Source: Bradyrhizobium sp. URHD0069 (GTDB taxonomy: Bacteria > Pseudomonadota > Alphaproteobacteria > Rhizobiales > Xanthobacteraceae). From it: DNA of 64,000 bases. The position numbers and the translations under genes are program-made. Shown here piece after piece: positions 26,745 to 36,776 of this stretch. The DNA lies in contig NZ_JNIJ01000014.1 in assembly GCF_000701345.1 (NCBI RefSeq), forward strand, positions 112,943 through 176,942, given 5' to 3'. Each line of letters starts with the position of its first letter. The stretch's first letter is position 1. The notes below the pieces were generated by a model. The model saw only the letters and a program-made list of their open reading frames with translations. It was not told where the DNA came from and did no database searches.

Positions 26745-29615
26745 ATGTCTGGCGCCGCGGTTCATAGGAAGCTGAGGTTCGGCCCTTTCGAACTTTCGAT
26801 TGGCGAGAGGGTGCTCCGGCGCGACGGTGTGGTGCTTCCCCTCGGCGGTCGGGCGCTGGATATTTTGATCTATCTTGCCGACCACCCGGGTGAGGTCATC
26901 GCGAAGCAGGAGCTCATTGATCACGTCTGGTCGGACGTAACCGTCGAGGAGGGGAGCCTCCGAGTCCACGTGGCCGCAATCCGCAAGGCGCTTGGTGACG
27001 GCCAATTTGGCAACCGATACATCGCAAACGTCAAGGCACGGGGCTACTCGTTCGTCGGCACCGTCGTCCCTCTCGCCGGCGGTACGGAGAGCAGGAACGG
27101 TAAGTTCCGGCACCAAGGCAGGCTCCCCGTGCGACCGCGTATGATGATTGACCGCGAATCGGTGATCGGCGAGGTCAACGACAAGCTTCGAGATGGGCGG
27201 TTTGTAACACTGCTCGGCCCCGGCGGCATCGGCAAGACGACCATTGCCTTCGCTGTTGGTCGCGCCGCCGCCGAGGAGTTTGGCGGGGAAGTCTATTTTG
27301 TTGACCTGGAAGGCCTTACCGATCCGCGCCATGTTGCGGGGGCTGTCGCGACATCCTTGGGACTTGCACTCAAATCGAAAGATGCCAGCCTGGAACTGGT
27401 CGACCTCGTTGGTTCGCGAAAGCTTCTTATCATTCTCGATAGCTGTGAGCACGTGATCGAGGCGGTCGCTTCGGTGGCCGAGCAACTCTACCGGGAAACG
27501 GCAAAGGTCCATCTTCTGGCCACCAGCCGAGAATGTCTGAAAGTAGAGGGCGAGCGTTGTTGCCGGGTTCTTCCCCTCGATTTTCCACCAGACGGCTCAG
27601 AGCAAACGGCAAAAGCCGTGCTTCGATATCCGGCAGCGCAGTTGTTTGTGCAGCGCGTGGCGGCGAGAGCGGGAAGTTTTGCTCTCACCGACGAGGAGGC
27701 GCCGTTTGTCGCGGAAATGTGCCGAAAACTCGATGGTCTACCGTTGGCAATCGAGTTGGCGGCGGGTCAAGTGGCCGCACTCGGTGTCAAGTGCACTGTT
27801 GCGCGCCTGCTATCTCGGCTGGAATTGCTGAGACTAAGCCATCGGACGGCCGTTCCCAGACACCGGACCCTTAAGGCGACATTGGATTGGAGCTACAATC
27901 TGCTGTCTGACGGAGAGAGGATTGTTCTTCGACGCATTGCTCCTTTCGTCGGCCATTTCACCCTTGAGGGCGCGCGGTATGTCGCAGGCGAACTCGGCGT
28001 AGGCACCGGAGAAATTTTTGACGCGATAGCCGGCCTGGTCGAAAAGTCGTTGATCGTAACTCGGCTTGACGACGGTCAGCAACGGTACCGGCTGCTTGAC
28101 ACGACGCGGGCATACGCCCTCGGAAAATTGGAGGAGCATGACGAGCTCGATGTGACCTCCGGCCGACACGCGAAATACGTTGCGGAATTTCTCGAATCGC
28201 AGAGCGAGATGATGCTGGCCTTGCCGAGAGCGAGGAGGACCGCAGCCTATTCCGACCAATTGAGCAACATCCGTGCGGCGCTCGAATGGAGCTTTGGTCC
28301 AAACGGCGACGACGAAATAGCGACGCGACTGGCCGCCGCTTCAGCACAAGTGTTTCTAGATCTATCACTACTCATCGAATGCCAGGCGTGGGCGGAACGG
28401 GCGATAGCGCGCCTTGGAACTCGAAATAAAAACTCTCGCCGGGCAATGGAAATCTATGCATCGCTACCGTTGGTATTGGTGCATCTTGAAGGTAACGATC
28501 AACACGTTCGAGCGTCTTTTTCGCGCGCGCTTGAGATTGCGACCAATCAGGGAGACCTTGCCTATGAGCTGAGACTCCTAAGCGGACTCTTTATGTATTC
28601 GCATTGGACCATGGATATCCGCGGTGCGACCGACATCGCCGCCCGGAGCAGGAAATTAGCGCTGAAGACGCGGGATCCCGATGACATGGCGCTGGCAGAA
28701 GCGATGTTGGCCGCCTCCAATCATCTGCTGGGAAATCACATCGTCGCACAACAACATTGCGATTCCGGTCTCCGCTACTCGGGATCCGGTCCGCGCTTTC
28801 GAGCCGGACAGCACCTGTTTCATTACACGAGCTTCTTGCTCGTCGGCATGGCGCGTTCTCTGCTGTATAGAGGCTTGCTCGATCGATCGCTGGAGTATGC
28901 GAAGCTCGCCATAGAGGAAGGTGAAAGATCGGGTCATCCGGCCACATTTTGCCGATCCCTGGCTCTAATCGTTCCTGTCTTTCTGACCATGGCGGACACC
29001 AAACGGTCGGATCAGTACATCGCCGAATTGAGCGATCTCTCGGCGGCGCACTCCTTGAAACCATACTGCGCCATAGCGACTGGCCTGCGAGGTCAATGGT
29101 TGCTCCTTCAAAACAATCTCCTTGATGCAATTTCATTGCTTAAGAGGGCTTTGGAGGAGCTTCACGCTCAGCGTCACGAAATGCTGAATATGGATTTCGC
29201 CTGCGATCTGGCCGCGGCTCTCATGAAGGTTGGTGAGCACGAGCAGGCGCTGAGGCTGGTCCTGAACGCGATCGATGTCCAGCAGCGCGTCGGAAAATTT
29301 CTGCACATGCCCGCCTTGTTCAGGATGAAGGGGCTTATCTTGGCGTCTCGATCGGCTGAGGATTATTTCGAAGCGAAAGGAAGTCTGATGTCGGCAATCG
29401 ACTGGGCGAAACGCCAGTCCGCCACCCTATTTGAATTGAAGGCTGTGACGGACCTTGCCGAGCTATTGCTAAAGCAGGGGCGCGTGCCAGAAGCCTACAA
29501 ACATCTCAGCGCGGCTCTTGATGGAATGCCAGCCGGAATTGTATCCCCCGCTCACACGCGCGCCCTGAAAATCCTCAACCAGCTCCAATCCGGCACCAGG
29601 GCGGCCGTCGGCTAG
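26745..29615 (+). CDS. Winged-helix/STAND ATPase transcriptional regulator, full-length copy
   Basis: The 956-residue protein has an OmpR/CadC-type winged helix (~8-105: FGPFELSIGERVL, LGGRALDILIYLA, ARGYSFVG), then a STAND/NB-ARC-like ATPase with Walker A GPGGIGKTT (158-166), Walker B KLLIILDSCEH (~226-236) and LDGLPLAIELAAG (GxP-type motif), a winged-helix region (TLDWSYNLLSDGER), and a long C-terminal TPR-like superhelix. STAND proteins switch from ADP to ATP forms on ligand binding by the C-terminal domain. The truncated paralogue lies at 32819 and a relic at 20211. The inducer and targets are unknown. A MalT-like STAND regulator is coded convergently next door. Confidence 0.85.
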   Translation: MSGAAVHRKLRFGPFELSIGERVLRRDGVVLPLGGRALDILIYLADHPGEVIAKQELIDHVWSDVTVEEGSLRVHVAAIRKALGDGQFGNRYIANVKARGYSFVGTVVPLAGGTESRNGKFRHQGRLPVRPRMMIDRESVIGEVNDKLRDGRFVTLLGPGGIGKTTIAFAVGRAAAEEFGGEVYFVDLEGLTDPRHVAGAVATSLGLALKSKDASLELVDLVGSRKLLIILDSCEHVIEAVASVAEQLYRETAKVHLLATSRECLKVEGERCCRVLPLDFPPDGSEQTAKAVLRYPAAQLFVQRVAARAGSFALTDEEAPFVAEMCRKLDGLPLAIELAAGQVAALGVKCTVARLLSRLELLRLSHRTAVPRHRTLKATLDWSYNLLSDGERIVLRRIAPFVGHFTLEGARYVAGELGVGTGEIFDAIAGLVEKSLIVTRLDDGQQRYRLLDTTRAYALGKLEEHDELDVTSGRHAKYVAEFLESQSEMMLALPRARRTAAYSDQLSNIRAALEWSFGPNGDDEIATRLAAASAQVFLDLSLLIECQAWAERAIARLGTRNKNSRRAMEIYASLPLVLVHLEGNDQHVRASFSRALEIATNQGDLAYELRLLSGLFMYSHWTMDIRGATDIAARSRKLALKTRDPDDMALAEAMLAASNHLLGNHIVAQQHCDSGLRYSGSGPRFRAGQHLFHYTSFLLVGMARSLLYRGLLDRSLEYAKLAIEEGERSGHPATFCRSLALIVPVFLTMADTKRSDQYIAELSDLSAAHSLKPYCAIATGLRGQWLLLQNNLLDAISLLKRALEELHAQRHEMLNMDFACDLAAALMKVGEHEQALRLVLNAIDVQQRVGKFLHMPALFRMKGLILASRSAEDYFEAKGSLMSAIDWAKRQSATLFELKAVTDLAELLLKQGRVPEAYKHLSAALDGMPAGIVSPAHTRALKILNQLQSGTRAAVG

Positions 29616-29742
29616 GGCGTCACCTTCGAGTACTGTGTGCTGTCTGCGCAGTCGGATTCAAGTCCTCGCATTCCGATGCAAGCCCAGATCTGCGGTTGGA
29701 TGCACGTTGTGGCAGATATGGTCACAGCAAGGTTTGAATGCG

Positions 29743-29814
29743 ATGGGCAAGCTGGTCGCGGATATCATTGTTGAAACCTTGCGGGAATGCAGGCGTCAGG
29801 CACCTGGGCTTAGC
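29743..29814 (+). pseudogene. Possible N-terminal relic of a PoxB-type TPP enzyme
   Basis: An ATG frame with AAGG upstream reads MGKLVADIIVETL, which resembles the N-terminus of pyruvate oxidase-type enzymes (poxB at 17573 starts MSKTASEYLVEAL). After a one-base shift the sequence continues as NAGVRHLG, comparable to the following TGVKRVYG block. It then runs into the end of the MalT-like gene on the other strand. The match is short and could be chance. Confidence 0.3.
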
Positions 29815-29815
29815 T

Positions 29816-32602
29816 TCACTGCGTGGTGACAAGGCCCAGGGTCTGCGCGCGTGATACCGCCTGCGCGCGCCTTTCCACACCCAGCTTGGTGAAAACGCTC
29901 TTGAGGTGCGACTTCACAGTCTCAGGACCAATATCAAGGCTCCGAGCGATTTCCTTGTTGGACAATCCTTGGGCGATCAGCTTGAGGATTTCGGTCTCAC
30001 GGGCACTCAATCCGCCCAGAGCCTGGGCTCTGGAGATCGGGACGATGCGATCTTGCGGAGCCCTTCGAGAACCGGCCACGAGCCGATCGACATACGACAT
30101 TAGATGCTCGCTGATGCTCCCACTCCGCTGGACCATCTGAACGAGCTCGGAGATGAGCGAACCCCCGTCCAAGATGATCTGATAGAGACCAGCGTGCGCG
30201 CATGCAGCAAGGACACGGCGAAATCGGTCCGTTGCCTCCGCGGTTTTGCCCACGCTTAGCTGAAGGGCTGAGATACGAATCTCGATTCGGATCAAGAAAT
30301 AGCGATGCTGTGCTGCTTCGGTTTCTCGCTGCAGCTCCCGCAGGAACGTCATCGCCTCCTCGGGGCGGGCTCGTCGTCCTAACAATTGAGCGTAGGCTAG
30401 TTTGTGGTCCCATTGAATTTCCGACCAAGCGCAAAGCCTGGGCGCGGGGTACTTTCGCGCAAGTCGCTCCAGGCGATCGACGCACGCCGCGCCTTCATCC
30501 ACGCGGCCCTCGTTGAGGTAAAGCCGCGCTTGTTCTGCTGTCGCGGCCGCCGTCAGCCTTCCCCAGCCTCGTGAGATGCCATGGTTTTCAGCCCGCTCCA
30601 GGAGCGTGTGGGCTCGCTCGAGGTTCATCCGAGCAGCAGCGACCCTAGCCATCACGAAATAGGCGCTCCGAACGCAGTCGAGCATCGCCGCAGAGTTGAT
30701 CAGCGATGCGCGATCGATCACCAAAGCTTCCGCCTCGTCCAAGTGGCCTTGCTCGTACAAAATCCGTGCAATCAGACTGGCAGGCAACGCCGCTGCAACC
30801 GAGTTCGGGCCAACATACTGCTCCGCAACGCGCAACCCCTCACGGTAATGCTCCTCCGCCGCGGCGAGACGGATCTGCCGGATCTCTGCGATCCCTTGAA
30901 GGCAGCGCCGATATACCGATGCGAAGACGTTCCTCCGATCCTCCTCGAGCGAATAGGGTATCCAGGGCGTCGCGTAGAATTGCTTGAGGTCGCCAGCTTG
31001 CATGTGGCCAAAGCGAACAACATTGGAGGCGACATTGGCGGTCCACGGATCTCGAGATAGGCTGACGCAATCCTCCGCCAGAGGCAGCGCTCTTTCGCTG
31101 TCATCCTTCAGCGCGATAGCAACAGAGCGGATCGCTTGGCATTCGTGCAGCAAGTCGCTATCTGGCAAACGCGCTGCAGCGATATCGCCCTCTATGTCAG
31201 TTGCGAGCTTCAGGGCCTCATCAAAACGAAGCGCGAGTGCCAATCCCCAGGCGATGGCCAACCTGACCTCGGGCTGACCTCGCATGAGTTCATCGGGAAA
31301 CTGGCGCTGCCATTCGAGCAGGGTGAAGAGATCACCTCTCTTTATCAAAGTCATTGCGCAATTCTTGATCCAGCTGATCGCACGATCAAAATCGCCGGCT
31401 GCGATCGCGTGCTGAACCGCCTCAGTCCATAATTCGTGGGAGGCATACCAACGAGCGGCACGTCCGTGCAGCTCGGGAACTTCAACGCCGCGGTCCGTCT
31501 CCAGCCTCTGTCTCAAATATTCGGCGAGCAGCGTATGATAACGAAGCCAGACACCATCATTATCGAGCGGCGTGAGCAGCATTTGGCACTGAGCAAGCGA
31601 TGCCAGGATTGTGCGGCTCGAGCTCGAACCGGTTACGGCTTCGCACAAAGGGCCGGAGAGCCGATCAAGAATGGCCGTTCGTAGCATGAAGTCGACCAAA
31701 TCGAGCGCAAGCCCATCCAGCATTTCCGTCAAATAGGCGGCAATTGGACGCTGCGAACCTGAGAGATTATGTACGTACTCCTTCAGGCGGAATCCGGGCT
31801 GCGAGCGCATGGATGAGATAATTCGCAGGGCGGCGGGCCACCCTTCAGTCTTGCGTTGCAACAGTTGGACGTCGGAGAGCTCCAGGACTCCAGGCCTTGT
31901 GCTGTCCAGAAAGGCTTGTGTCTCCTGCATATCAAACCGCAGGGCTACGGCATCAATCTCGACCAACTGATTCTGGGCTCGCAAGGTCGCGAGTGGCAGG
32001 GAAGGTTCGGTACGCGTCGTAAGCACCACGTGACAGTGAGACGGCGCGTGCTTCAGAAAATACGCGACCGTCTGATGGATGCGAGAAGCACTGAGCCAGT
32101 GATAGTCTTCGAGAAACAGATAAACATCATCCTCCATCTCTGCCAGATCGTTGATCAGGCTCGACAGGATCGCTGTCGGGTCGATCAGGTTGTTCTCGAG
32201 GATCAGCCCAATCGCGCCGGCGCCAACGTCCGGACAGGCATGGTGTAGGGCCTGAGATACGTAAAATAGAAACCGCGTGGCCTCGTCGTCCTCTGAATCG
32301 AGGGTTAGCCACCCAACACAGTTGCCGCTTTGCTCAAGCTTCTCGGCCCAGGCGGCCGCCAGCGAGGTCTTGCCGAAGCCCGCTGGCGCCTTGATGACGG
32401 CAAGTCGCTTAGCCCGGAGTTCGGACAAGATAGCGACGAGCCGGGGACGTGCGACCAGCCCGCCGAATTGTGCCGGCAAAATTTTGGTCGCGAGGAATGG
32501 CAGCTGTTCTCTGGCAGGCAGGGTGCCCGTTCCAATAGCAAGATTGCTCGAGCGCGACTGGATCAAGGGCTCCCCCTTATCCCCGTGAGTCCTCCCCCCC
32601 AT
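29816..32602 (-). CDS. MalT/LuxR-type STAND transcriptional regulator
   Basis: The 928-residue protein fits the MalT/AlkS class: an N-terminal STAND ATPase with Walker A APAGFGKTS (72-80) and Walker B-like VYLFLEDYHWL, a helical TPR-like middle (~400-840), and a C-terminal LuxR helix-turn-helix (LSARETEILKLIAQGLSNKE, then GPETVKSHLKSVFTKLGV). Such proteins activate catabolic operons on binding an inducer and ATP. It is convergent with the winged-helix/STAND gene and divergent from that gene's truncated paralogue. The start at ATG 32602 has a weak ribosome site; a later start is possible. Confidence 0.88.
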   Translation of the reverse strand: MGGRTHGDKGEPLIQSRSSNLAIGTGTLPAREQLPFLATKILPAQFGGLVARPRLVAILSELRAKRLAVIKAPAGFGKTSLAAAWAEKLEQSGNCVGWLTLDSEDDEATRFLFYVSQALHHACPDVGAGAIGLILENNLIDPTAILSSLINDLAEMEDDVYLFLEDYHWLSASRIHQTVAYFLKHAPSHCHVVLTTRTEPSLPLATLRAQNQLVEIDAVALRFDMQETQAFLDSTRPGVLELSDVQLLQRKTEGWPAALRIISSMRSQPGFRLKEYVHNLSGSQRPIAAYLTEMLDGLALDLVDFMLRTAILDRLSGPLCEAVTGSSSSRTILASLAQCQMLLTPLDNDGVWLRYHTLLAEYLRQRLETDRGVEVPELHGRAARWYASHELWTEAVQHAIAAGDFDRAISWIKNCAMTLIKRGDLFTLLEWQRQFPDELMRGQPEVRLAIAWGLALALRFDEALKLATDIEGDIAAARLPDSDLLHECQAIRSVAIALKDDSERALPLAEDCVSLSRDPWTANVASNVVRFGHMQAGDLKQFYATPWIPYSLEEDRRNVFASVYRRCLQGIAEIRQIRLAAAEEHYREGLRVAEQYVGPNSVAAALPASLIARILYEQGHLDEAEALVIDRASLINSAAMLDCVRSAYFVMARVAAARMNLERAHTLLERAENHGISRGWGRLTAAATAEQARLYLNEGRVDEGAACVDRLERLARKYPAPRLCAWSEIQWDHKLAYAQLLGRRARPEEAMTFLRELQRETEAAQHRYFLIRIEIRISALQLSVGKTAEATDRFRRVLAACAHAGLYQIILDGGSLISELVQMVQRSGSISEHLMSYVDRLVAGSRRAPQDRIVPISRAQALGGLSARETEILKLIAQGLSNKEIARSLDIGPETVKSHLKSVFTKLGVERRAQAVSRAQTLGLVTTQ

Positions 32603-32818
32603 TCGGGGGGTACCGACAGGGACGAAAGTCTACGACCTCTGCTGGCGAGAGGGAAGCGCCGGGCATGATTGGCTGCAAGCGTCCCGCCGCCGGTCGCCGC
32701 GTGCTGATCCTTTTGGGCAAAGCTGCCCGCAGAGAGACGAAGCAAGCTCATGTCTATCAGGAACGCAGGCTTGGGTTTCTCACGGATAATTGAACATCCC
32801 GGACAAGAGACCAAGTCC

Positions 32819-34378
32819 ATGCCAAGAGCCACGGCTGACGATGATGTTCGTAGGAATCTGCAGTTTGGCCCCTTTGAGCTTTCGATTGGCGAGAGGGTGC
32901 TCCGGCGCGACGGTCACGTGCTGCCCCTTGGCGGTCGGGCGCTGGATATTTTGATCTATCTTGCCGACCGCCCGGGTGAGGTCATCGCGAAACAGGAGCT
33001 CATCGATCACGTCTGGTCGGACGTAACCGTCGAGGAGGGAAGCCTACGAGTCCACGTCGCCGCAATCCGCAAGGCGCTTGGTGACGGCCAATTTGGCAAC
33101 CGATACATCGCAAACGTCAAGGCACGGGGCTACTCGTTCGTCGGCACCGTCGTCCCTCTCGCAGGCGGTACAGAGAGCAGGAACGACAGGTCCCGACAGC
33201 AAGGCAGGCTCCCGCCGCGACCGCCTATGATGATTGACCGTGAATCGGTGATCAGCGAGGTCAAGAACAAGCTTCGAGATGGGCGGTTCGTAACACTGCT
33301 TGGCCCCGGCGGCATCGGCAAGACGACCATTGCCTCCGCCGTTGGTCGCGCCGCCGCCGAGGAGTTTGGCGGGGAAGTCTATTTTATTGATTTGGAAGGC
33401 CTCACCGATCCGCGCCATGTTGCGGGGGCTGTCGCGGCATCCTTGGGACTCGCATTCAAATCGAAAGATCCCAGCCTGGAACTGGTCGACCTCGTTGCTT
33501 CGCGAAAGCTGCTTATCATTCTCGATAGCTGTGAGCACGTGATCGAGGCGGTCGCGTTGCTTGCCGAGCAACTCTACCAGGAAACGGCGCAGGTCCATCT
33601 TCTGAACACGAGTCGCGAATGTCTGAAAGTAGAGGGCGAGCGTTGCTGCCGCGTTCGTGCTCTCGAGTATCCACCAGGCGGCTCGGCGCAAACGGCAAAA
33701 GTCGTGCTTCAATACCCGGCGGTTCAACTGTTTGCACAGCGCGTGTCTGCAAGAGATGGAACTTTCGTTCTTACCAACGAGGAGGCGCCATTTGTCGCGG
33801 AAATGTGCCGAAAACTCGATGGTCTACCGTTGGCAATCGAGTTGGCGGCGGGTCAAGTGGCTGCACTCGGTGTCAAAGGCACTGTTGCACGCCTGCTATC
33901 TCGGCTGGAATTGCTGAAACTGAGCCATCGGACGACAGTTCGCAGACATCGGACTCTTGGGGCGACATTGGATTGGAGTTACGACCTGCTATCCGACATC
34001 GAAAGGATTGTCTTTAGACGCATTGCCCTTTTCGTCGGCCATTTCACCTTGGAGGCCGCGCAAGGCGTTGCTGGCGATCCAGGTTCGGGCACCTCGGATA
34101 TTGTGGACGCAATCGCCGGTCTCTTTGAAAAGTCATTATTAGAAACTCGGCTTGACCAGGGACAGCCTCAGTATCGACTTCTGCACACGACGCGCGCATA
34201 TGCGCTCGGAAAATTGGAGGAGCATGCCGAGCTCGATTTAATCTCCCTGCGGCACGCGCAATATGTCGCTGAACAACCTGAATCACTGAGAATAGCGCCT
34301 TTGGCTCTGCCAAAAGCCGAAAGATTCACAATCCATTCCGGACACCTAAGTAATGTTCGCGACGAACCTGCGCAGTGA
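32819..34378 (+). pseudogene. Winged-helix/STAND regulator, truncated copy lacking the TPR domain
   Basis: This 519-codon frame is a paralogue of the gene at 26745. The winged helix and ATPase core are nearly identical at the DNA level over long runs (for example 32985-33170 against 26900-27090). Walker A GPGGIGKTT and KLLIILDSCEH are intact. Similarity stops near HLSNVR, matching residue ~508 of the full copy, and the frame ends four codons later at TGA. The whole C-terminal sensor is missing, and nothing recognisable of it follows. It may be a dead stump, or a short form that binds the same DNA without the sensor. ATG 32819 is chosen by comparison with the paralogue; an ATG at 32750 is also in frame. 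Confidence 0.7.
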
Positions 34379-34622
34379 GCCTAATTGCGGCGCCCGCGCT
34401 CGATGGTCTCGTTGCTGCTCGTCTCCATGCCGATCGCGGGCTTGAGCTCGCTCGCTTCGAATGCGTGCGTACACCTGGATATCGGTGAATCGCTGGCAGA
34501 CGGTGGCGAATTTTGACGAACGAAGAGCAATTTTGAGTGCGCGATAGCGCCACGGCGTCATCGCTCAGAACACTTTTGCGACCAGTACGCGCAGGCGCGA
34601 GTGCAACCTTCGCGACCACTGC
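34379..34622. other. Intergenic region after the truncated regulator
   Basis: This is where the missing C-terminal domain would lie. Short open frames exist on both strands, but none matches the full-length paralogue or another family I recognise. Confidence 0.4.
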
Positions 34623-36599
34623 TCACTTCAACAAGGGATCGAGGAAACGCAGATGCTCCCGCACGAAGACGGGACGTAGATGTGTATTGTCTGAGAATTT
34701 CGGCTCGCCCGCTCCGAAGAACGGCAAGCAGCCGTCGCCGCTGCCGCAGATGTCGGGAAAGGAATCGAGTAGCGTTGCGCCAGTGTGCTCGCCGACGGTG
34801 CGCAGTTTGGCGTCGACGGCAGCATGGATGGCTTGTAGGTCGGCGATGGGTATTGCCTTCTCAACGTCCGGAGCTATTTGAAAGCCGGTCAGGCTGCGCG
34901 TCACCATCTCGCCGGGATTGAAGCGGTGGTGTCCGGGCGCCCCAAGCACCAAATAGACGTTGGCTCCCTCGCCCTGCAACAAGCGTACATAGTCTTCAAG
35001 ATTGGCGTAGAAGGCGTCCATGCCCTCCTTTGTGTTCAAGGGCAAACGCTTACCCTCGCGCTCGATCAGCATGCCTTCGTCGCTGTAGCCTGTCCATGCA
35101 GCACCCAGCACCACCGATTGCACTTTCTCACGCTGTACCAAGTCGACTAAAATGCCGGGCAAACCAGCGCAACGCGCAAATTTGTCCCGCTGGATCAGTC
35201 CCGGCACCGGAGCGCACCTGGGGCCTGTCACGAAATAGGTATTGGCTGCCAGCTGCCCTTCGTCGGCCAGTTGCTGCACGCGGGGCCCGTAGTGGAACAG
35301 CAGGCTGTCGCCGCTTAGCGCCACCTTGCGCTCGCCGTGGCGGAGATGCGCGACCAAAGTCCAGTCGTGGTCTAACACCTTCATGCCCTTGGTCGGCTTG
35401 AAGTCCGCATCGAGCTTGGCGTCGCCGATCTTGCGCATGTCGATGCCGGGAAGGGCGGGGAAACGTTCTGGGAAACCATTGTTGATCCACACCGCCAGGC
35501 CGCAGGCACCGAGCACCGCCACGCAAGCAGCGACGATCTGGGTGCCACGGTGGCGGTGCGTCCCAAAGCGGATCGGATACTCGATGAAACGGTAAGTGGC
35601 CCAAGCCAGCAGAAAACTCGCAGCCACAAGTGCCGTGGCCATCAGGGGCGTCGGGACCTTGCCCAGACGAATGACATAGGCATAAGAAATCAGTGGCCAG
35701 TGCCAGAGATAGAGCGGATAGCTTATCAGTCCGACAAAGACGACGGCGCGGTTGGAGAAGACGATTCGGTTCAGCGTCGCCTCGGGGCCGGCCAGGATTA
35801 TCGCCACGGCTCCCGCCACCGGCAGCAGAGCAGGCCAGCCTGGAAAGCGTATGTCTGGCGTGAACAGCGCCACCGATGTCAACAGGGCGGCTAAGCCCGC
35901 AAAGGAAATCCAGGACCGGACAAGGGGCGTAAGGACAATCCGGCGCCGCCAGGCCAGACCCGCCCCGGCCAAGAGCTCCCAGAAACGTGAGACGGGTAAA
36001 TAGAAGTCGTCGGAGATGTTGGTGATGGACAGCGCGACGTTGATTGCGAAGGAGGCCAGGAACAGCACGGCCAGCAGTCGTCCCACCCTGGCCTTCATCC
36101 GGAAGGCCATCCATAGCAAGACCGGCCAGAGGATGTAGAACTGCTCTTCGATACCCAGGGACCACAGATGCAAGAGCGGCTTTAAGCTGGCGGCGCTGTC
36201 GAAATAGCCGCTTTCGCTCCATAGCGCTATGTTCGAGAGGAAGCCTGCGCCGAAGAACACATGCTTGCCCAGCTGTGCCAGCTCGGACGGCGTCAGGGAG
36301 ACGAAACCGTAAGCCAACACGGCGGCCAGGCAAACAGCAAGCGCCGGAAAGATGCGCCGGATGCGTCGCGCATAGAAGGTCGTGACCGAGAAGCGGTGCT
36401 CGGCTATTTCAGCGAAAAGTATTGACGAGATGAGGAAGCCCGAAATGACGAAGAAGATGTCTACGCCCACATAGCCGCCGCGGACCTCTTTCGGGAAGGC
36501 GTGATAGAGCACTACTGCAAGTACGGCAAAGGCCCGCAGCCCATCGATGTCCGGGCGGTAGTGGTCGGTGGCCTGCGGCGAAGGAAAGGGCTTCGTCAT
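34623..36599 (-). CDS. Acyltransferase-3/SGNH fusion protein (OafA-like O-acetylase)
   Basis: The 658-residue membrane protein has an acyltransferase-3 domain of about ten helices (residues ~10-350), starting YRPDIDGLRAFAVLAVVLYHA, with FFVISGFLIS, ARRIRRIFPAL and LWSLGIEEQFYILWP, followed by a periplasmic SGNH domain. In the latter, SGDS (VALSGDSLLFHYGPR) provides the serine and DNTHLRP the Asp/His. These proteins move acetyl groups onto surface polysaccharides such as LPS O-antigen or peptidoglycan. ATG 36599 is chosen; a TTG two codons upstream is possible. There is no polysaccharide gene cluster around it. Confidence 0.88.
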   Translation of the reverse strand: MTKPFPSPQATDHYRPDIDGLRAFAVLAVVLYHAFPKEVRGGYVGVDIFFVISGFLISSILFAEIAEHRFSVTTFYARRIRRIFPALAVCLAAVLAYGFVSLTPSELAQLGKHVFFGAGFLSNIALWSESGYFDSAASLKPLLHLWSLGIEEQFYILWPVLLWMAFRMKARVGRLLAVLFLASFAINVALSITNISDDFYLPVSRFWELLAGAGLAWRRRIVLTPLVRSWISFAGLAALLTSVALFTPDIRFPGWPALLPVAGAVAIILAGPEATLNRIVFSNRAVVFVGLISYPLYLWHWPLISYAYVIRLGKVPTPLMATALVAASFLLAWATYRFIEYPIRFGTHRHRGTQIVAACVAVLGACGLAVWINNGFPERFPALPGIDMRKIGDAKLDADFKPTKGMKVLDHDWTLVAHLRHGERKVALSGDSLLFHYGPRVQQLADEGQLAANTYFVTGPRCAPVPGLIQRDKFARCAGLPGILVDLVQREKVQSVVLGAAWTGYSDEGMLIEREGKRLPLNTKEGMDAFYANLEDYVRLLQGEGANVYLVLGAPGHHRFNPGEMVTRSLTGFQIAPDVEKAIPIADLQAIHAAVDAKLRTVGEHTGATLLDSFPDICGSGDGCLPFFGAGEPKFSDNTHLRPVFVREHLRFLDPLLK

Positions 36600-36776
36600 A
36601 CCCAAGACATTGCCTCGGATCGTGTTGAAATTCTGAAGAAACAGGGATTGCCGGCGTCGAGCCGATAGGCTTGGGATTAGAGGAGAGTACCGCTCTCAGG
36701 CGAGCGTTTGAAGATCGAGAGGAAATCCTGAAGTCGATGAGTGACGACGGCCGGCGTCGCGGCCGGCGGCCAGCTG

